From contig OY770026.1 in assembly GCA_963669455.1 (NCBI GenBank), positions 2,356,001 through 2,420,000 of the forward strand: a DNA stretch of 64,000 nt, read 5' to 3'. The notes under the pieces are model-generated. The model worked only from the letters and a program-made list of their open reading frames with translations. It did not search any database and was not told the origin of the DNA. Position numbers and translations under genes: made by a program. The DNA comes from JAWKWH01 sp963669455 (GTDB lineage: Bacteria > Pseudomonadota > Alphaproteobacteria > Rhizobiales > Rhizobiaceae). Shown in pieces: positions 51,910-60,407 of the stretch (the first letter of the stretch is position 1; every line of letters begins with the position of its first letter).

Positions 51910-54540
51910 GTGGTTATGCGCGTCAGGCAGGACAGGATCGACGAGCGGCAATTGTTCCAGGTCAGCGACCGGGACAATCAAACTGAGGCCGGTGATCAGG
52001 CGGAAAAGCTGAAACGCCCCCGCGTTTTGGCACCGCAAAGCCGCCCATTGCCCGGTATCGCGAAGAAACTGCGCCGCCGCCGGGATTTTCGTGCAATCCT
52101 GCGCCAGGCGCTCGAAACCGAAACGGATTTCGCAACGCCGTTTCTGTTTGTTCCGGTTTTATTGGCAATCGGAGCGATTTTATATTTCACCGCCTCCGCC
52201 GAACCGGATTGGTCCGCCTTGCTGGCCGGCTCTGCCATCCTCGCCCCAATCGCCTATCTGGTCAGAGCCAGGCCGGTTGCCGGCCCGTTGCTGTTGGCTG
52301 CTTTTTTAATCCTCGGCGGTGCGCTTGCCGGCAAAATCGAGACCTGGCGCGCCGGCACAAAAATGCTGGGTTCGGCGGTATCGACGGAACTGACCGGCCT
52401 GATTACCGCGCTTGAGCATCAGCCAGGCGGCAAAACCCGGGTGACAATGGATGTTCTTGCGAGCAAACGGCCGCACCTGAAATATGCTCCCGACCGGGTG
52501 AGGATCGTGGGCCGTAACCTGCCAGAGGCGCTCAAGCCCGGAATGGTGCTGCGCGGCCGGATGCAATTGATGCCTCATTCCGGCCCGGTGCGGCCAAGCG
52601 GGTTCGATTTTGCCTTTCACAACTATTTTCGCCGTCTTGGCGCGATCGGATTTTTCCTTGGCAAACCAAAGATCATCACGGAAAGCGATCCCGCCACATC
52701 GTCTCGCCCGGCAATTCTGCTTGAGCAGTCCCGGGTCTGGCTGACCGAAAGGATAAAGCAGCGCATTGGCGGGCAGGAAGGTGAGATCGCCGCAGCCTTG
52801 ATCACCGGCGCAAAGAGCGGCATTCCAGATGAGGTCAATGAAGCGCTTCGGCGCACCGGTCTGGCGCATATCCTATCGATATCCGGACTGCACATGGCGT
52901 TGGTGGCCGGCACTGTGATCGCGGTTTTCCGCTTCGCGTTTGCGCTTTTTCCGGGCTTCGCATCGCAGCACCCGGTTCGCAAATATGCCGCCACCGCCGC
53001 GTTGGCCACGGCGTTCCTCTATCTGTTTGTTTCAGGCTCGGGGATTGCAACGCAGCGTTCATTTCTGATGCTTGCCGTCATGTTGATTGCCCTGCTGCTT
53101 GATCGTCCGGCAATTACAATGCGCAACCTGGCCATCGCGGCGGCGATCATCATCGTGCTTCAGCCGCACGAGGTCGTGGGTCCGAGCTTTCAGATGTCGT
53201 TTGCCGCAACGGCTGCGCTCATTGCTGTGTACCGGGCCTGGTCACGCTGGCGCGACAGGCGGCATTTGGCGGCTGGTGGCCATAACCTGGAACAGCGCGG
53301 CGTATTTGCCCAAAATGCCCAAAAAATACTGACATTTGCCACCGCGCTGGCGGTAACGTCGATTGTGGCGGGTGTAGCGACCACGTTTTTCGGCGTCTGG
53401 CATTTTCATCGCCTGGCCCCGCTCGGATTGTTTGCCAATCTCGCCGCAATGCCGATCGTCTCCTTTATCGTGATGCCATCCGCCGTGACGGCCATGGCGC
53501 TTGTGCCATTCGACCTCGACGGGCCAGCTTTTGCCTTCATGGGCTGGGGCATCGGCCTGGTGGTGGCGATTGCCGAGTGGTTTTCCAATCGCACGCCAAT
53601 CGACACCGTCGGCATGATCCCGGCAGCCAGCCTGTTGATGGCGTCTGCCGGTCTGACCTTGATCACCTTGCCGGCGAGCTGGCTGCGCTGGACGGGCCTG
53701 CCACTGTTCATAGCCGCCTTGGTCTTGGCATTCACACGCCCGCTACCAAACTTGCTGATTGATGAAAACGCCAAGATGGTCGCGATTTTACGGGCCGATG
53801 GAGAACTCGCGATCAGCCGGGCGAGGCCGCGAACATTTACGCTCAATATCTGGAAGCGTGCCGCCGCCGCATCCGGCTTTTTGAAACCCTTGAAGGCAGA
53901 TGACCCACTATCTGCGATGGCTGAGATTGGCGGGGCCGGTACAGTCTTTGCCTGCGGCGGAGACCTGTGCATGGCGCGGCTTGAAAATGGTGCCGTCGTT
54001 GCGCATGCCAAATCAATCACTGCCGCAAAAAAGGCGTGTCATGTCGCGGCCCTGATTGTCATCGCCGATGCGACCGGACCGGCTGATCCATGTGTGCGGG
54101 CGCAAGCCGCAGTCTCCAGTCAAGCGCAGAATTCCATCGTGCTGACAGCGCGCGATCTTGCAAAACGCGGTGCCGCAGCCATTACCATATCGCAGATTGA
54201 TCCACCCGGCCAAACACCTGCCAGGAAAACCGCATCTATTCATGCGCCAACCGGACAAACCACGGCCATCCATACGCCGCCCTCAGGCGAAACCGCACAC
54301 ACACGACCGGCAAATGCGCACGCACGAGCGATGGACAAGAACGTGCTGCCAGCAGCAGGTAGCAAACCGCTATCAGCGGACCACAGACCGCAGACGGGCT
54401 ATGCCGTTGCCGTCACATACGCGGTGACGATGCCATGGCGGCCATGGCATACACAGCGCGCTTTTTCACGCGAAGCCCGCGGCCTGCCGCCGAATATCAG
54501 GCAATCGACGCGCCGCAAGAGCCAAGCCGCACCTCAATAG
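51910..54540 (+). CDS. comEC: ComEC/Rec2 family DNA uptake channel
   Basis: 876 aa polytopic membrane protein. An N-terminal DUF4131-type region with transmembrane segments (residues about 75-140), an OB-like periplasmic part (GRNLPEALKPGMVLRGRMQL), then the competence domain (ALITGAKSGIPDEVNEALRR, TGLAHILSISGLHMALVAG). No metallo-beta-lactamase domain with HxHxDH is present; the C-terminus is a short domain (NAKMVAILRADGELAISRAR) plus a tail rich in Thr, His, Pro and Arg (residues about 760-876). The start may be the GTG at 51910 or the ATG at 51916. It translocates single-stranded DNA in transformable bacteria. Confidence 0.92.
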   Translation: MVMRVRQDRIDERQLFQVSDRDNQTEAGDQAEKLKRPRVLAPQSRPLPGIAKKLRRRRDFRAILRQALETETDFATPFLFVPVLLAIGAILYFTASAEPDWSALLAGSAILAPIAYLVRARPVAGPLLLAAFLILGGALAGKIETWRAGTKMLGSAVSTELTGLITALEHQPGGKTRVTMDVLASKRPHLKYAPDRVRIVGRNLPEALKPGMVLRGRMQLMPHSGPVRPSGFDFAFHNYFRRLGAIGFFLGKPKIITESDPATSSRPAILLEQSRVWLTERIKQRIGGQEGEIAAALITGAKSGIPDEVNEALRRTGLAHILSISGLHMALVAGTVIAVFRFAFALFPGFASQHPVRKYAATAALATAFLYLFVSGSGIATQRSFLMLAVMLIALLLDRPAITMRNLAIAAAIIIVLQPHEVVGPSFQMSFAATAALIAVYRAWSRWRDRRHLAAGGHNLEQRGVFAQNAQKILTFATALAVTSIVAGVATTFFGVWHFHRLAPLGLFANLAAMPIVSFIVMPSAVTAMALVPFDLDGPAFAFMGWGIGLVVAIAEWFSNRTPIDTVGMIPAASLLMASAGLTLITLPASWLRWTGLPLFIAALVLAFTRPLPNLLIDENAKMVAILRADGELAISRARPRTFTLNIWKRAAAASGFLKPLKADDPLSAMAEIGGAGTVFACGGDLCMARLENGAVVAHAKSITAAKKACHVAALIVIADATGPADPCVRAQAAVSSQAQNSIVLTARDLAKRGAAAITISQIDPPGQTPARKTASIHAPTGQTTAIHTPPSGETAHTRPANAHARAMDKNVLPAAGSKPLSADHRPQTGYAVAVTYAVTMPWRPWHTQRAFSREARGLPPNIRQSTRRKSQAAPQ

Positions 54541-55250
54541 CGCCTGATAAGCCCCACCAGCTTTCCCTGAACCCGCACCTGATCAGGGCCAAATATCCTG
54601 GTTTCATAGGCAGGGTTTGCGGCTTCCAGGGCGATCGAAGCACCCTTGCGGCGAAAGCGCTTCAAGGTTGCTTCCTCATCATCGACAAGCGCAACGACGA
54701 TTTCGCCCGGATTGGCGGTATTGGCATTGCGGATAACCACCGTGTCACCGTCAAAAATACCGGCCTCGATCATCGAGTCGCCCTTAACTTCCAGCGCATA
54801 GTGCTCGCCACCGGCCAGCATATCCGGCGGCACGACAACGGAATGGGTCTGATGCTGAATGGCGGCGATCGGCACACCAGCGGCAATCCGGCCCATCACC
54901 GGGACGGAAACGGCGCTGCCGGCATCATCATCTTTGCTGGCAGCAGGAACGAGGCTGGCCGGAGCGGCATCGCGGCCCCCCTCGATCACACTTGGCGAAA
55001 ATCCGCGCGACGAACCGCCCAGTCCCGGCGCAATCGAATCGGGCAGCCGCAAGACTTCCAGCGCCCGTGCCCGGTTGGGCAGCCGGCGGATAAATCCACG
55101 TTCCTCAAGTGCTGTAATCAGTCTGTGAATGCCGGATTTTGATGCCAGATCAAGTGCATTCTTCATCTCATCGAAGGAGGGCGGAATGCCTGACTCTTTC
55201 ATACGTTCATGGATAAAGAGCAAAAGCTCGTGCTGTTTTCGGGTCAGCAT
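54534..55250 (-). CDS. lexA: SOS response repressor LexA
   Basis: 238 aa. N-terminal winged helix (MLTRKQHELLLFIHERMKES, PPSFDEMKNALDLASKSG) and C-terminal autoproteolytic domain. Cleavage bond Ala124-Gly125 in GRIAAGVPI; Ser159 in KGDSMIEAG; Lys197 in EEATLKRF. A linker of about 45 residues is longer than in E. coli, as usual in this order. Tail-to-tail overlap with comEC of 7 bases. Its own promoter carries a perfect SOS box. Confidence 0.97.
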   Translation of the reverse strand: MLTRKQHELLLFIHERMKESGIPPSFDEMKNALDLASKSGIHRLITALEERGFIRRLPNRARALEVLRLPDSIAPGLGGSSRGFSPSVIEGGRDAAPASLVPAASKDDDAGSAVSVPVMGRIAAGVPIAAIQHQTHSVVVPPDMLAGGEHYALEVKGDSMIEAGIFDGDTVVIRNANTANPGEIVVALVDDEEATLKRFRRKGASIALEAANPAYETRIFGPDQVRVQGKLVGLIRRY

Positions 55251-55292
55251 GGAAAATCTCCACCTCGTGTTATTGCGGCAACGAAAGAATCA

Positions 55293-55333
55293 AAACAAAA
55301 CCAGAACAAACACTATATGTTCCATTTGTGTTC
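55293..55333 (-). promoter_or_regulatory. LexA (SOS) boxes upstream of lexA
   Basis: GTTC-CATTTGT-GTTC at 55319-55333 matches the alphaproteobacterial SOS box GTTC-N7-GTTC exactly. A second, degenerate copy in the other orientation is AAAC-N7-GAAC at 55293-55307 (one mismatch). Both lie 43-83 bases before the lexA ATG, as expected for autoregulation. Confidence 0.85.
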
Positions 55334-55392
55334 TGCAAGTGTTTATATTTCGTAAAGGCGGGAGGGCGATTGCTGGGCAGTACCCACGTCAA

Positions 55393-55437
55393 GAGCATTT
55401 CTCGCTCAAACGGGTTCATAGAAGCGAAAAATGCTTC
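55393..55437. repeat. REP-like imperfect palindrome beyond lexA
   Basis: GAGCATTTCTCGCT (55393-55406) and AGCGAAAAATGCTTC (55423-55437) are near-complementary around a 16-base loop. Extragenic palindromes of the GAGCATTTTCGCTT type are common in Hyphomicrobiales genomes; I see no second copy in this window. It is in the 527-base gap 55251-55777 that also holds the SOS boxes and the transposase relic. Confidence 0.5.
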
Positions 55438-55495
55438 AATGGTTCCTAGTCGGTACGAGCGTTGTCGCGGTCAAAGGAACCGCAAAACGCTCTAG

Positions 55496-55610
55496 ATGAG
55501 GCGGCTGAAGAATGCCGTTACAGAAATGGCACTGCACGTCCTCGCCTACAATATGACCAGAGTGGAACATCATCGGCGTTCCGGCTCTCATCAACACTAT
55601 GAAGGCATGA
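55496..55610 (+). pseudogene. Transposase C-terminal relic (IS1182/IS5-like)
   Basis: The frame from 55496 reads MRRLKNAVTEMALHVLAYNM then TRV, the conserved C-terminus of DDE transposases of the IS1182-like group. After the GTG at 55562 the register shifts: from 55566 another frame reads NIIGVPALINTMKA and stops at TGA 55608-55610, the expected end of the protein. An in-frame TAG directly precedes 55496. So only about 37 codons remain, with a frameshift; the element is dead. Confidence 0.75.
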
Positions 55611-55741
55611 TGGGCTTTTGTCACTGCATTGCATGGGCGTGCGGTGATATTCCGCTGCGAATTGAACGGCCGCAATTGGCTTTGCCCAGTACAAGCGGGT
55701 TCTTTCGCTGTGCCGCTCATTCAAGACAAATATTGGCGTTT

Positions 55742-55773
55742 ACGGTTCCGACTACGAAGATCGTAGGAACCAA
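55742..55773. other. Hairpin downstream of the HIU-hydrolase-like gene
   Basis: GGTTCC-gac-TACGA-aga-TCGTA-GGAACC: two perfect arms (5 and 6 bp) with a three-base bulge, within a few bases of 55745-55772. It lies just after the stop of the minus-strand gene at 55778. A similar GGTTCC...GGAACC pair flanks 55441-55480. It could be the transcript end or an IS-derived terminal repeat; there is no T-tract. Confidence 0.4.
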
Positions 55774-55777
55774 CCGG

Positions 55778-56128
55778 CTATCCGTATTGGGTGGAAGACC
55801 ATGTGGAATATCCGTGTGGCGCCAGGATAAGGGGCATGTGGTATCGCCCCTCAGCGTCTGGCATTGAAAAGCGGATAACGATCTCGTCCATTATGCGTAT
55901 GCCATGAGACTGCGCGGTGCGGGCGTCCCAATACGGCCCAGTCTCGAAAACCAACTCATAGCGTGCATGCGGATCGGGGGTGGGAACGTCTTGTAGAAGC
56001 CGTCCTCCATCGTCCACCGCCGTTTCAAAAAGGGTCTCGCCGGTGTCGGTATTGCTCAGGCGCACTTTGATGCCGCCGGCGTGGCTGCCATCAACGCTGT
56101 TCAACGTATGTGAAGATACAATCGCCAT
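55778..56128 (-). CDS. Transthyretin / 5-hydroxyisourate hydrolase-like protein
   Basis: 116 aa. HIU hydrolase fold: SSHTLNSVDGSHAGGIKVRL at the N-terminus (catalytic-type His), GGRLLQDVP (conserved Arg) and YHMPLILAPHGYST (second His). The usual C-terminal YRGS, which contributes to the HIU hydrolase active site, is missing: the end reads YSTWSSTQYG. Its ATG overlaps the stop of the ThDP-enzyme gene by one base (TAATG), so it belongs to that operon. No uricase, OHCU decarboxylase or allantoin gene is nearby. It may act on a different substrate, or have lost its normal end by nearby IS activity. Confidence 0.82.
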   Translation of the reverse strand: MAIVSSHTLNSVDGSHAGGIKVRLSNTDTGETLFETAVDDGGRLLQDVPTPDPHARYELVFETGPYWDARTAQSHGIRIMDEIVIRFSMPDAEGRYHMPLILAPHGYSTWSSTQYG

Positions 56129-57858
56129 TATTCAATCGATGCCTTGTCGCGCTTGTCCGAGGTTGCAGCGACAATCGGGCTAATCACGCCTCGGCATTTG
56201 ACGTTAAGACAGGCCGTTTTGCCGCTGGCAATAGCACGTTCAAAAGCGCCGGGCAGATCGTCGCGTTTGGTAACCAACTCGCCATAACCGCCAAGGCCTT
56301 CAAACATCGTGTGAAATGGAATATCGCGGAAATCGGTCGCATAATGTTGGCCATTTGAGAACAGCCGCTCCTGCTGCTGGCTGATGCAATCGAGCCCGCC
56401 ATTATTGTCGACCACAACGATGATAGGGATGTTTTCCTGAAAGCAGGCTTCGATGGACAATCCACCTGACAAAAACGCACCGTCCCCGGTGACGAGCACT
56501 GTGGTTTTGTCAGGGTTGAGGTTCTTCGCCGCCAGCGCGAAAGAGACGCCGACACCCAAAAGGCTGTAGTTACCCGGGTGCAAAATGCCCCCAAGCGTCC
56601 GTCCACGCGAAGCCGCAATATTGGTGGCAATCTCGTTCCAGAAATGCGTGTTGCCGCCATCAAAAACCAGCCAGTCGCCATCCTTCATGCCAGCCTGCAC
56701 ATCCAGCGCCAGTTGCAACGGGTGCATTGGGCAACCCTCAGCCAGATCTTTTTCAGTCTCCGCAGCAATGTGATCCGACCATTCGGCCACCCAGTCGGCG
56801 CGGCGGGTTCGTTGCAGATCGAGCCAGGCATCCCAGGTCTTGTCGAGGCTTGTAAGCGCAGTCAGAAAAGCGCCGGGATCGGACAGCAATTGCACGTCCG
56901 CACCAAAGTTATAATCCAACTCCTCATGGCTGCCGTTGACACAGATCAGCTTGGTTTCGGGCTGGATAAAGGGCGGGTTGCCAAAGTTCATTTGGTTGTC
57001 TAGCCGGCAACCGACCATGACCACCACATCGGCCTCGTGGATTGCAGGTTTTGACGGGTGATATTGGTGGAAATCGGCAAGCCCCATATAGGCATCGCAA
57101 TCCTCGCCCAGCATCTTGGTGTGATAGGGCACGTTGAACACAGGTATGCGCAGCTTTGTGCCCGCCGTTCCAAGCGCTTCCTCACCGCCAGACCACCATA
57201 CGCCGTGACCGCCGATCAGAACCGGCCGCTCGGCTGTGCGCAGGATCGATAAAACCTCGTCCAGCCTCTCAGGATCCGGCCAGGCACGGGGCACGGGCTG
57301 ATCGCGGCGATCGAATGGGCGTTCCTCTCGCCCGGCATTTTCTGGGAAGGACGAAAACATGATGTCCACGGGCAACGACAGGTGGACGGGACCAGGATAC
57401 CCTGTCGTGGCGGCCCGCCAGGCTCGGTCAACAAATTCACTGATCCGCTCGCCATCGGTGATCTGGATAGAGTATTTGGTCAGCGGGGCCGCTATCGCCA
57501 CATCGTCGATTTCCTTAAAACCGCCCGCGCCCTGCCGCTTCAGTGTCGACGAGCCGGTGACAAAGATCACCGGGCTGCGTTCGCCCCAGGCCTCCAGCAT
57601 TGCAGGCACGGCATTGGCAAACCCTTCTGGCCCCACAAGGCAAACGCTGGGTTTGCGTGAGATGCGTGTGTGCCCATCAGCCAGATGCCCCGCGACCTGT
57701 TCGTGCGGGCAGTTGATGATGGGCATCTGGCATTCCATGAAGCCTTCCAAGGCTGGGTTGCAAAACCCGCCTGCCAGTGTGAACGCATGATCCACACCTT
57801 TTTCTTTCAAGGCGCGAGCCAATAAAGCGCCGCCGCGGATCGATTGTGTTGTTGTCAT
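56128..57858 (-). CDS. ThDP-dependent enzyme, acetolactate synthase/2-oxo-acid decarboxylase family
   Basis: 576 aa, three-domain POX/AHAS-like thiamine diphosphate enzyme. Catalytic Glu53 in CPHEQVAGHLADGH; central domain (PVLIGGHGVWWSGGEEALG); the ThDP motif has GDG at 458-460 (VLVTGDGAFLSGG) and NN at 485-486. No AHAS small subunit is adjacent and the neighbours are an alpha-hydroxy-acid oxidase and a TRAP transporter, so a catabolic decarboxylase or carboligase is more likely than branched-chain amino acid synthesis. It is 22 bases downstream of the oxidase gene and coupled to the HIU-hydrolase-like gene. Substrate unknown. Confidence 0.85.
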   Translation of the reverse strand: MTTTQSIRGGALLARALKEKGVDHAFTLAGGFCNPALEGFMECQMPIINCPHEQVAGHLADGHTRISRKPSVCLVGPEGFANAVPAMLEAWGERSPVIFVTGSSTLKRQGAGGFKEIDDVAIAAPLTKYSIQITDGERISEFVDRAWRAATTGYPGPVHLSLPVDIMFSSFPENAGREERPFDRRDQPVPRAWPDPERLDEVLSILRTAERPVLIGGHGVWWSGGEEALGTAGTKLRIPVFNVPYHTKMLGEDCDAYMGLADFHQYHPSKPAIHEADVVVMVGCRLDNQMNFGNPPFIQPETKLICVNGSHEELDYNFGADVQLLSDPGAFLTALTSLDKTWDAWLDLQRTRRADWVAEWSDHIAAETEKDLAEGCPMHPLQLALDVQAGMKDGDWLVFDGGNTHFWNEIATNIAASRGRTLGGILHPGNYSLLGVGVSFALAAKNLNPDKTTVLVTGDGAFLSGGLSIEACFQENIPIIVVVDNNGGLDCISQQQERLFSNGQHYATDFRDIPFHTMFEGLGGYGELVTKRDDLPGAFERAIASGKTACLNVKCRGVISPIVAATSDKRDKASIE

Positions 57859-57880
57859 TTCTTTTGGTCTCCGGGTCGGG

Positions 57881-59062
57881 TTATGTTGTGGCTTTCAGCG
57901 GTTTGGATTGTCGCGAAATAACATGCTGCGACGAATTTGGATCGGGCGTGAAAAGATTTTTCGCGCCCACGTCTTTGATATCGCTGACGCCGATTTGCGC
58001 CATGGCAAGGTCAATGTCTTCGGCAAAACACTGTATCAGGCTGTGCAGCCCTGCACCTCCTGCGGCTGCGAGGGCAAAAAGCACGGGCCGACCCAGCATC
58101 ACAAAATCCGCGCTAAGTGCCAGCGCTTTGACTATGTCTTCGCCGTTGCGGATTCCGCTGTCGAACATCAGTGGATAGTCGTGGCCAACGGCGCTGCGGA
58201 TAATCGGCAAAAGCTCAATCGCGGGCGGGGCACTGTCCAATTGGCGGCCGCCGTGGTTAGAGATATATATGGCGTCAATGCCCAGGCTTTGCACCCTGCA
58301 CGCATCCTGCGGCGCGGTGATGCCCTTGACGATCAGCGTCCCCGGCCAGCGATCCCGCAAGCTTGCCAGAAAGTCCCAGTCGGCTCCGGCCCGGCTGGCC
58401 TTCCGGTCGAAACGCGCGCTTTCCGTGGCGAAATTCCGGGGCCTGGGTATGCCCCTTGCCAGGGTCGAAAGCGACCAGCGGGGATGCACCGCGAAATCAA
58501 TAAACGCACGCGGTGTCATATGGAAAGGTACATTGAACCCGTTCCTTTGGTCTTTGATGCGCCGCGCCACCTCGGGAACATCAACGGTCAGGATCAATGT
58601 TTCATACCCGGAATTGGCTGCGCGTTCGACCGCTGCAAAGGACGCTTCTTCGGACTGTCCAAAATACAACTGAAACCAGGCCTGCGAACCGGCCCAGCCA
58701 TGCATATCTTCAAGGCTGCTTGAGCCTGCCGATGACAAACAGACCGGCATATTTTTTTGCTTTGCGGCATCCGCCATCTGCGCATCCGCACCGGGACACG
58801 CCAGGTTGCACATGCCCATCGGCGCTATTCCAAATGGAACGTCAAATTCTGTGCCTAGGAATTTCGTGCGCAGGGTCCGCGTGCCAACATCCGCCATTGC
58901 CCGTGGCTGCAACGTGATCTTGTCAAATTCATTGGTGTTGCGAGCGCAGGCCACCTCGCGACCCGCCGCCCCGTCGATAAAGTCGAAGATCATGCGTGGC
59001 AATCGACGCTTGGCCAGTTTTCTAGCGTCTTCGGTTGAGTATATTTTTGGCTGTTTTGCCAC
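57881..59062 (-). CDS. FMN-dependent alpha-hydroxy-acid oxidase/dehydrogenase
   Basis: 393 aa, LldD/glycolate oxidase/mandelate dehydrogenase superfamily, TIM barrel. Conserved active-site pieces: FGIAPMGMCNLACPGADAQM, WFQLYFGQ (Tyr133), LTVDVPEVARRIKDQRNGF (Asp161), LIVKGITAPQDA (Lys246), ISNHGGRQLDSAPP (His270, Arg273) and MFDSGIRNGEDIVKAL. The residue equal to Tyr24 of glycolate oxidase is Phe26, and the usual Gly before the Arg pair is Ala (VARR), so side-chain preference probably differs from lactate or glycolate. First gene of the three-gene minus-strand operon. Confidence 0.9.
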   Translation of the reverse strand: MAKQPKIYSTEDARKLAKRRLPRMIFDFIDGAAGREVACARNTNEFDKITLQPRAMADVGTRTLRTKFLGTEFDVPFGIAPMGMCNLACPGADAQMADAAKQKNMPVCLSSAGSSSLEDMHGWAGSQAWFQLYFGQSEEASFAAVERAANSGYETLILTVDVPEVARRIKDQRNGFNVPFHMTPRAFIDFAVHPRWSLSTLARGIPRPRNFATESARFDRKASRAGADWDFLASLRDRWPGTLIVKGITAPQDACRVQSLGIDAIYISNHGGRQLDSAPPAIELLPIIRSAVGHDYPLMFDSGIRNGEDIVKALALSADFVMLGRPVLFALAAAGGAGLHSLIQCFAEDIDLAMAQIGVSDIKDVGAKNLFTPDPNSSQHVISRQSKPLKATT

Positions 59063-59159
59063 GTTTGTCTGGTCCGGCTCTGACGTCAGTTAGGCTTTGA
59101 TGCTAGGGGCAACCGTGCTAGACGTACCAATCAAAATTCCTCTGGCACCTATTCACTTT

Positions 59160-59174
59160 GGCTATGATTTAGCC
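59160..59174. promoter_or_regulatory. Palindromic operator candidate between the two island arms
   Basis: GGCTA-TGATT-TAGCC, a perfect 5-bp inverted repeat with 5-base spacer in the 273-base divergent gap between the oxidase gene and dctP. It fits the T-N11-A LysR-type box form. The LysR gene at 62194 is the obvious candidate regulator, but this is inference. The rest of the gap (59063-59335) is AT-richer and holds no gene. Confidence 0.5.
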
Positions 59175-59335
59175 GATACATAGCCGTGACGTATGAATGC
59201 CGCGCGGAATTCTATTGGTTCATCGAAGGCCTTGCGCGCTAGACTTTTCTTCGACGATCGGAGTTGAATCCTTCGCTCGCATGACCCTTGAGATCTACCG
59301 CCAGATCAGAATCAAGGAAACAAAGGGAGGAAAAC

Positions 59336-60340
59336 ATGAAGTTTTTTAAGACAATCGCTGCTGCAGGGCTGATGTCCGCAGTGAGTTTGGCCAGCAGCAG
59401 TATCGCAGTTGCGCAGGAACATGTTGCGCGCCTATCGGTACACTGGGGACCAACACACCACAGCGCCATTCACACCCAGATGTTCGCCGATGAAGTGAAC
59501 AAACGCGCTGAGGGTCGGTTGCGCATTGATGTGTTTCCCGCGGGACAGTTGTTTGGCATTCGCGAGCAATTGGGCGCGGTGACATCAAATGCCGTCGAAA
59601 TGGGTGGCATTATTGGGGTCGTTTCTTTCCCGCCGATCAACAAGAACTACAATGTTGTGTCATTTACCGGATTGTTCAACAGCTATGATCAGCAGCGCGC
59701 CTTCTTCACCGATGATGCTGCTGGGAAAGCAGTCTGGAACGACATCGCCAAAAAAACCGACACGGTTCTTTTGATGTATAACCCCGTTGGTCCGGTGATG
59801 ACCTTCTCGACGCAAGAGCTGAACGGGATTGAAACCATGGCGGGCCTCAAAGCGCGTGCCCTGATCGGCGCCGAACGCCCGATGTGGGAAGCTCTTGGGG
59901 CAAATACTGTCTCAATGCCGACGGGCGAGGTTTATTCCGGCCTGCAAACCGGTCTGATCGATACGATCAACAGCCCTCCAGGATCAATACGCGCCTTCAG
60001 CTGGTGGGAATATCTGACCCATGGACAGAAGCCTTACCAGTACTACGCAGATGCCTACATCATGGCCAACGCAACCTGGTTCAACGGCCTGCCTGAAGAC
60101 CTGCAGAAATTGCTAATGGATGTGGGCGCAGAGATTGGCAAGGTTTCGACCGACACGATCTTGAAGACTGGTGAGGAAACTCTGACCAAGTTTCAGGAAC
60201 GCGGTGGAGTCGTGAACACGCTGGCAGGTGACAAGCTTGCGGCCTTCGACACACTTATGGCCGATAAGGTAGCGCCTGCAATCGCCGACAAGATCGACGC
60301 GGAAGTGCTTGACGCCGCCAAGGCTTTTGCGGCCAACTAA
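59336..60340 (+). CDS. dctP: TRAP transporter substrate-binding protein DctP
   Basis: 334 aa, periplasmic. Signal peptide of about 26 residues (FFKTIAAAGLMSAVSLASSS ... VAQ). DctP features: HHSAIHTQMFADEVNKRAEG, VFPAGQLFGIREQLGAV, ETMAGLKARALIGAERPMWE (with the conserved Arg region that binds the substrate carboxylate) and MPTGEVYSGLQTGLIDTINS. GGGAGG lies upstream of the ATG at 59336. Binds an organic acid for Na+-driven import; substrate not readable. Confidence 0.94.
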   Translation: MKFFKTIAAAGLMSAVSLASSSIAVAQEHVARLSVHWGPTHHSAIHTQMFADEVNKRAEGRLRIDVFPAGQLFGIREQLGAVTSNAVEMGGIIGVVSFPPINKNYNVVSFTGLFNSYDQQRAFFTDDAAGKAVWNDIAKKTDTVLLMYNPVGPVMTFSTQELNGIETMAGLKARALIGAERPMWEALGANTVSMPTGEVYSGLQTGLIDTINSPPGSIRAFSWWEYLTHGQKPYQYYADAYIMANATWFNGLPEDLQKLLMDVGAEIGKVSTDTILKTGEETLTKFQERGGVVNTLAGDKLAAFDTLMADKVAPAIADKIDAEVLDAAKAFAAN

Positions 60341-60362
60341 ACCAAAACCAACGTTGAGATAA

Positions 60363-60386
60363 GCAAGGCCCGATTCCGGGCCTTGC
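60363..60386 (+). other. Stable hairpin between dctP and dctQ
   Basis: Perfect 10-bp arms GCAAGGCCCG (60363-60372) / CGGGCCTTGC (60377-60386) with an ATTC tetraloop and no T-tract. Such structures after binding-protein genes often protect the upstream mRNA or cut read-through, giving more binding protein than membrane subunits. Confidence 0.8.
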
Positions 60387-60407
60387 AACCTATCGGGCAG
60401 ACTCTCC

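Noticed and set aside
55496..55867. 123-codon open frame after lexA
   Set aside because: Only its first 23 codons resemble a transposase C-terminus; the rest is out of register and antisense to the HIU-hydrolase-like gene, so it is a relic and not a gene.
57908..58723. 271-codon plus-strand open frame
   Set aside because: Shadow of the alpha-hydroxy-acid oxidase gene, which carries the full FMN active site on the minus strand.
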